NCBI GenBank assembly: GCA_944320775.1
Contig: CALUIV010000024.1
Location: 1-47,977 of the forward strand
Direction: 5' to 3'
DNA: 47,977 bases
DNA from: an uncultured Paraprevotella sp.
GTDB lineage: Bacteria > Bacteroidota > Bacteroidia > Bacteroidales > Bacteroidaceae
A model generated the notes under the pieces. It was not told the DNA's origin, did no database searches, and was given only the letters and a program-made list of their open reading frames with translations. Below, in pieces: positions 44,148 through 47,977 of this stretch (position 1 is the stretch's first letter; each line of letters opens with the position of its first letter). Both the position numbers and the translations under genes were made by a program.

Positions 44148-45395
44148 ATGAAACTGAAATATATCATGATAGGAGCCTGCCTTGCTCTGACACTCCCAAT
44201 GCAGGCACAAAAGCCCGGAGTCATTTCTCCGAAGGTGGAAACATATATCCAGGAATACAAATTTGACGAGGCAGAGACTCAGCTGGACAAAGACATCAAA
44301 CAGATGCAGCGTAAACGCCAGTCAACCATCGAAGCTGAAGAACTGAAACTCAAAATAGCCCGGATGCGTTCCATGATGCAAGCCACAGAACGAATCGTCG
44401 TGATAGACAGCTTTGTCGTGGACAAAAAAGATTTCCTCAGTGCCATGAAAATCAGTCACGAAAGCGGATCGATCAAATGGTTTAAAGATTTCTTTGGAAA
44501 ACCAGACGAATATGGCTGTACGGTCTATCTGTCCGAACTGGGCAATAAAATCTATTATTCAATGCCGAACAAAGACGGTGATCTGCGTTTATATACGAGC
44601 GACCTGCTCGGTGGAAAATGGAGCCGAGCTACGGCTTTAAAAGGATTGGAAACGGACTCGGTACAAAATTACCCTTTCATGTTGTCGGATGGTGTCACGT
44701 TGTATTACGGAGCACGCAACGAAGAAGGACTGGGCGGCTATGATATCTATGTAACCCGATATGATGCTGACAGTAAGGAATTCTTAAAACCGGAAAATCT
44801 CGGAATGCCTTTCAATTCTCCGGCAAACGATTATATGTATGCCATCGACGAAATCAACAATTTAGGCTGGTTCGTTTCCGACCGTCGTCAACCGGAAAAC
44901 AAAGTCTGCGTTTACGTTTTTCTTCCCAATGCACTGCGGCATGTTTATGATGCCTATGCCTACGATACAGAAACACTGACACGACTGGCACGTCTGATGT
45001 CTATTTCCGATACGTGGGAAAGTCCGGAAGTTCTAAAAGAAGGTAAAGAGCGACTTGAAGCAGCTATGAATGAAAAAGTTACGCTAGAAAAACCAAAAGA
45101 TTTCGATTTCGTTATCAACGACGATCTGACTTATACTCTTGTCGCTGAATTTCAGTCTTTAGAAGCCCAGAAACAGGCCAGCTGGTGGAAAGAAGGTCAG
45201 GCCGATCTGAAGAAAAACCAAGAGACACTCAGTCAGTTACGCGACGCATATGCGCGGGGAAATGCTGACCAGAAAAACAAACTGCGCCAACAAATCCTGA
45301 CGATGGAAACTGCTTGCGAAAAACTGGAAACCACTCTAAAAGAACAGGAAAAGAAAATCCGTCGTATGGAAATCGAATACTTACAGAAAAAATAG
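44148..45395 (+). CDS. Exported protein with PD40/WD40-like segments and coiled-coil tail
   Basis: A 415-residue secreted protein, signal peptide KLKYIMIGACLALTLPMQAQ. Residues 20-80 form a charged helical segment. The middle, about 120-270, has PD40-like blades: CTVYLSELGNKIYYS, NYPFMLSDGVTLYYGAR and GGYDIYVTRYDADSKEF, as seen in TolB-like and peptidoglycan-associated proteins. The last 100 residues are a long coiled coil (QASWWKEGQADLKKNQETL onward). No enzymatic motif. I do not recognise a named family; an envelope scaffold role is possible. It has a promoter and precedes udp by 44 bases. Confidence 0.65.
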   Translation: MKLKYIMIGACLALTLPMQAQKPGVISPKVETYIQEYKFDEAETQLDKDIKQMQRKRQSTIEAEELKLKIARMRSMMQATERIVVIDSFVVDKKDFLSAMKISHESGSIKWFKDFFGKPDEYGCTVYLSELGNKIYYSMPNKDGDLRLYTSDLLGGKWSRATALKGLETDSVQNYPFMLSDGVTLYYGARNEEGLGGYDIYVTRYDADSKEFLKPENLGMPFNSPANDYMYAIDEINNLGWFVSDRRQPENKVCVYVFLPNALRHVYDAYAYDTETLTRLARLMSISDTWESPEVLKEGKERLEAAMNEKVTLEKPKDFDFVINDDLTYTLVAEFQSLEAQKQASWWKEGQADLKKNQETLSQLRDAYARGNADQKNKLRQQILTMETACEKLETTLKEQEKKIRRMEIEYLQKK

Positions 45396-45439
45396 TTTCA
45401 GCAGATTTTCCTGAAAAACAACAATAAAATATTGGGCCT

Positions 45440-46312
45440 ATGAAAAAGTATTTTGCTGAATCAGAGCTTTTGATCAATGCAGATGGCAGTATATTTCACC
45501 TGCATCTCCGTCCTGAACAACTGGCCGACAAAATTATCCTCGTCGGTGATCCGGGGCGCGTAGCAACCGTAGCCGATCATTTTGAGCAAAAAGAATGCGA
45601 TATACAAAGCCGTGAGTTTCACTCCATCACAGGAACTTATCAAGGCAAACGTATCACGGTTATTTCTACGGGTATCGGTTGCGACAACATAGACATCGTA
45701 CTGAACGAAATTGATGCATTGGCCAATATTGACTTCCAAAGCCGCCAGGAAAAGGACACACTGCGCCAACTGGAAATTGTGCGTATCGGCACGTGCGGCG
45801 GATTGCAACCCGACACCCCCGAAGGTACATACATCGCCAGTGTGAAAAGCATCGGATTCGACGGTTTGCTGAATTATTATGAAGGACGCAACCGGGTTTG
45901 CGATTTAGCTTTGGAGCAGGCCTTCGTAACTCATATGCAGTGGAATCTACAAAAGGGAGCTCCATACGTAATTGATGCTGACACGGAGTTAATTGAACGC
46001 ATCGCCGGAAAAGATATGGTGCGCGGCATCACAGTGGCATGTGGCGGATTCTTTGGCCCACAAGGTCGTGAATTGCGCATCCCGCTGGCTGATCCGAATC
46101 AAAACGAAAAAATCGAATCATTCGTTTATAACGGATTACGTATCACAAACTTTGAAATGGAAAGCTCTGCCGTAGCCGGACTCGCCCGCCTTTTGGGTCA
46201 CAAAGCCATGACTTGTTGTCTCGTAATTGCCAACCGAAGAAGCGGTAAGGCCAATACGGGGTATAAAAATACGATCGACGGCCTGATCAGCACCGTGCTC
46301 GACCGCATCTGA
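45440..46312 (+). CDS. udp: Uridine phosphorylase-type nucleoside phosphorylase
   Basis: A 290-residue member of nucleoside phosphorylase family I, which splits uridine (or related nucleosides) with phosphate. Motifs: ILVGDPGRVATVADHF (phosphate loop), STGIGCDNIDIVLNEIDAL, EIVRIGTCGGLQPDTPEGTY and NFEMESSAVAGLARLLGHKA, the last with the Glu-Met-Glu ribose-contact motif. Cytoplasmic; salvage of pyrimidine nucleosides. It is longer than E. coli Udp (about 253 residues), so substrate range is uncertain. It probably reads from the PD40 gene promoter. Confidence 0.9.
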   Translation: MKKYFAESELLINADGSIFHLHLRPEQLADKIILVGDPGRVATVADHFEQKECDIQSREFHSITGTYQGKRITVISTGIGCDNIDIVLNEIDALANIDFQSRQEKDTLRQLEIVRIGTCGGLQPDTPEGTYIASVKSIGFDGLLNYYEGRNRVCDLALEQAFVTHMQWNLQKGAPYVIDADTELIERIAGKDMVRGITVACGGFFGPQGRELRIPLADPNQNEKIESFVYNGLRITNFEMESSAVAGLARLLGHKAMTCCLVIANRRSGKANTGYKNTIDGLISTVLDRI

Positions 46313-46374
46313 TATTTTTTTTTATTGTCTGAAGATAGCTGGCAAAATATCTTTCACCTCTTCATCTTCAAGAG

Positions 46375-46438
46375 AACTCTATAGCTGTTTGAAACTCTAT
46401 AGCCATATAAAGTCCACAACCATCTAAAGCTTTATAGC
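46375..46438 (+). repeat. AACTCTATAGC direct repeats before mnmE
   Basis: AACTCTATAGC occurs at 46375-46385 and 46393-46403 (18-base period), and a related AAGCTTTATAGC at 46427-46438. These lie in the mnmE leader. A similar AT-rich TATAGC-type stretch is at bases 1-50. Confidence 0.6.
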
Positions 46439-46493
46439 GGTCAAAATGAATAATCCGTATGACATTAATCATACGTACAAAAATACGCAAAAT

Positions 46494-47909
46494 ATGACCA
46501 ACACAAACGATACGATCTGTGCCATTGCCACTGCCCCCGGCGGAGCAATCGGTACCATCCGCATATCTGGCCCCGAAGCCATTGCCATCACCGGACGCAT
46601 ATTTACACCAGCCAACGGAAAACCGCTCGCTGAACGTCCGCCCTACACACTTACATTTGGACAAATCCGTTCATCTGAAGGCGCGATTATTGACGAGGTT
46701 TTGGTAAGTCTTTTCCGTGGCCCACATTCTTATACTGGCGAAGATTCAACTGAAATCTCCTGCCACGGCTCTTCCTATATCCTCCAACAAGTCATGCAAC
46801 TCCTGATTCAAAACGGTTGCCGTGCCGCCCTACCGGGTGAATACACCCAACGCGCCTTCCTCAACGGAAAGATGGACCTGAGTCAGGCAGAAGCTGTAGC
46901 CGACCTGATTGCCTCTACATCCGCAGCAACCCACCGTATGGCCATGAATCAGATGCGCGGCGGATTCAGCCGTGAACTGTCAGCTCTGCGCGAACAATTG
47001 CTCCATCTCACTTCACTTATGGAATTGGAACTCGACTTCAGCGACCACGAAGAACTGGAGTTTGCCGATCGTACGGAACTGGAAAAGATAGCCCGTCAAA
47101 TTGAATCAGTCATCAGCCATCTGGTACAAACATTCAGCGTTGGTAATGCCCTGAAAAACGGAGTGCCGGTAGCTATTGTCGGTGAAACAAATGCCGGAAA
47201 ATCGACCCTACTCAACGCTTTACTCAACGAAGAACGAGCCATCGTCAGTGATATCCATGGCACCACACGCGACGTGATCGAAGATACAATGAATCTCGGA
47301 GGCATCACCTTCCGGTTCATCGACACAGCCGGCATCCGAGAAACAACCGATACGATTGAAAGCCTCGGTATCGAACGCAGTTTCCAGAAACTGGATCAGG
47401 CCGACATTGTACTCTGGGTCATCGATGCCACTCAAGCCAACGAACAATACCAACAGTTGGCCGAAAAAATTCTTCCACGCTGTGAAGACAAACACTTGAT
47501 CATTGTACTCAACAAAGCAGATTTATTAGATGCAGCAAACGAGGATGTGCAAAAACGAATGTTATCCGTGCTCGCTAACCAGCCTCAAAAGACTTACGTC
47601 ATCACACTCTCTGCCAAACATAAGGAAGGCATAACAATACTCCAGAAAAAATTAGTGGATTTCGCTGCCCTGCCCGATTTGTCACAAAACGATGTCGTAG
47701 TGAGCAACATTCGCCACTACGAAGCACTGAGCCACGCTCTCGAATCTATCCACCGTGTACAAGATGAAATGAATATGGGATTATCCGGTGATTTTGTAAG
47801 CCAGGATTTACGTGAATGTCTATTCCACCTGGCAGAAATCACTGGTGGAGAAATTACTACGGACGAGGTTTTGGGGAATATATTTAGGAATTTCTGCATC
47901 GGTAAATAA
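46494..47909 (+). CDS. mnmE: tRNA modification GTPase MnmE
   Basis: GTPase that, with MnmG, builds the cmnm5/nm5 group on wobble U34. About 471 residues from the ATG at 46494 (MTNTNDTICAIATAPGG); a start at 46446 adds 16 AT-rich, unconserved residues. The N-terminal tetrahydrofolate-binding domain includes GPHSYTGEDSTEISCHGS. The G domain has G1 GETNAGKSTLLN near residue 229, the DxxG motif DTAG and NKAD. The C-terminus ends CIGK, the catalytic Cys tetrapeptide. Complete, with a terminator after it. Confidence 0.97.
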   Translation: MTNTNDTICAIATAPGGAIGTIRISGPEAIAITGRIFTPANGKPLAERPPYTLTFGQIRSSEGAIIDEVLVSLFRGPHSYTGEDSTEISCHGSSYILQQVMQLLIQNGCRAALPGEYTQRAFLNGKMDLSQAEAVADLIASTSAATHRMAMNQMRGGFSRELSALREQLLHLTSLMELELDFSDHEELEFADRTELEKIARQIESVISHLVQTFSVGNALKNGVPVAIVGETNAGKSTLLNALLNEERAIVSDIHGTTRDVIEDTMNLGGITFRFIDTAGIRETTDTIESLGIERSFQKLDQADIVLWVIDATQANEQYQQLAEKILPRCEDKHLIIVLNKADLLDAANEDVQKRMLSVLANQPQKTYVITLSAKHKEGITILQKKLVDFAALPDLSQNDVVVSNIRHYEALSHALESIHRVQDEMNMGLSGDFVSQDLRECLFHLAEITGGEITTDEVLGNIFRNFCIGK

Positions 47910-47951
47910 AGTACTCTAAACAACTCAAAACATCTTCAAATAACTTGTAAT

Positions 47952-47976
47952 AAGTCCCTCATTTTGAGGGACTTTT
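47952..47976 (+). terminator. Terminator after mnmE
   Basis: AAGTCCCTC, loop ATTTT, GAGGGACTT, then TT at the edge of the window. Confidence 0.85.
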
Positions 47977-47977
47977 A

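Overview
The window reads as a chromosomal core segment of a member of the order Bacteroidales (Bacteroides, Phocaeicola or a close relative). Evidence for this is the repeated Bacteroidetes-type promoter (TTTG, about 20 bases, TAnnTTTG), AT-rich leaders without strong Shine-Dalgarno sites, an orphan TonB-dependent receptor with a carboxypeptidase-regulatory-like N-terminus, DUF4836 and DUF5063 proteins, an NfnAB fusion, and the glycogen cluster of a GH57-like protein, a glycosyltransferase and a debranching enzyme. I see no rRNA, tRNA, insertion sequence, prophage, integrase or CRISPR array.

Layout. 1-4909: minus-strand glycogen/alpha-glucan operon (GDE, glycosyltransferase, GH57), with a divergent Crp/Fnr regulator at 5064. 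5881-8993: minus-strand lipid kinase, miaA and a membrane gate protein. 9083-11881: gap, an unlisted 29-residue lipoprotein gene that shares the gap promoter, and guaA. 11931-18392: minus-strand run of rsmE, DUF4836, an FtsX-type ABC transporter, a fused sugar kinase/RapZ-C protein and a MurU-like nucleotidyltransferase. 18664-18735: a likely small RNA. 18821-21256: rRNA methyltransferase, 3'-5' exonuclease and DUF5063. 21386-26578: ftsK, lolA-like, trxB, rplU, rpmA on the plus strand. 26709-35414: GDP-mannose synthesis, zinc metalloprotease, lipocalin, phosphatase and TonB receptor. 35978-38851: Kelch mutarotase and an AspT-like transporter. 39071-47909: serS, nfnAB, a DUF486 protein, ttcA, a PD40 protein, uridine phosphorylase and mnmE.

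How the genes fit together. The glycogen genes probably form one transcript whose promoter lies back-to-back with that of the Crp-family regulator. The MurU-like and AmgK-like genes suggest recovery of N-acetylmuramate/N-acetylglucosamine into UDP-sugars; the kinase carries a RapZ C-terminal domain, which in Escherichia coli binds glucosamine-6-phosphate. Three genes (miaA, ttcA, mnmE) modify tRNA and two (rsmE, rlmI-like) modify rRNA.

The observations I consider most worth pursuing are the 29-residue Cys/His-rich lipoprotein encoded in the gap leader, the kinase-RapZ fusion beside a MurU homologue, the promoter-to-terminator small RNA near 18.7 kb, phased heptanucleotide arrays in three nearby intergenic regions, the GH57 protein with a changed acid motif, and an abrupt rise in G+C inside ftsK. 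All functional statements come from reading motifs by eye; no database search was run.
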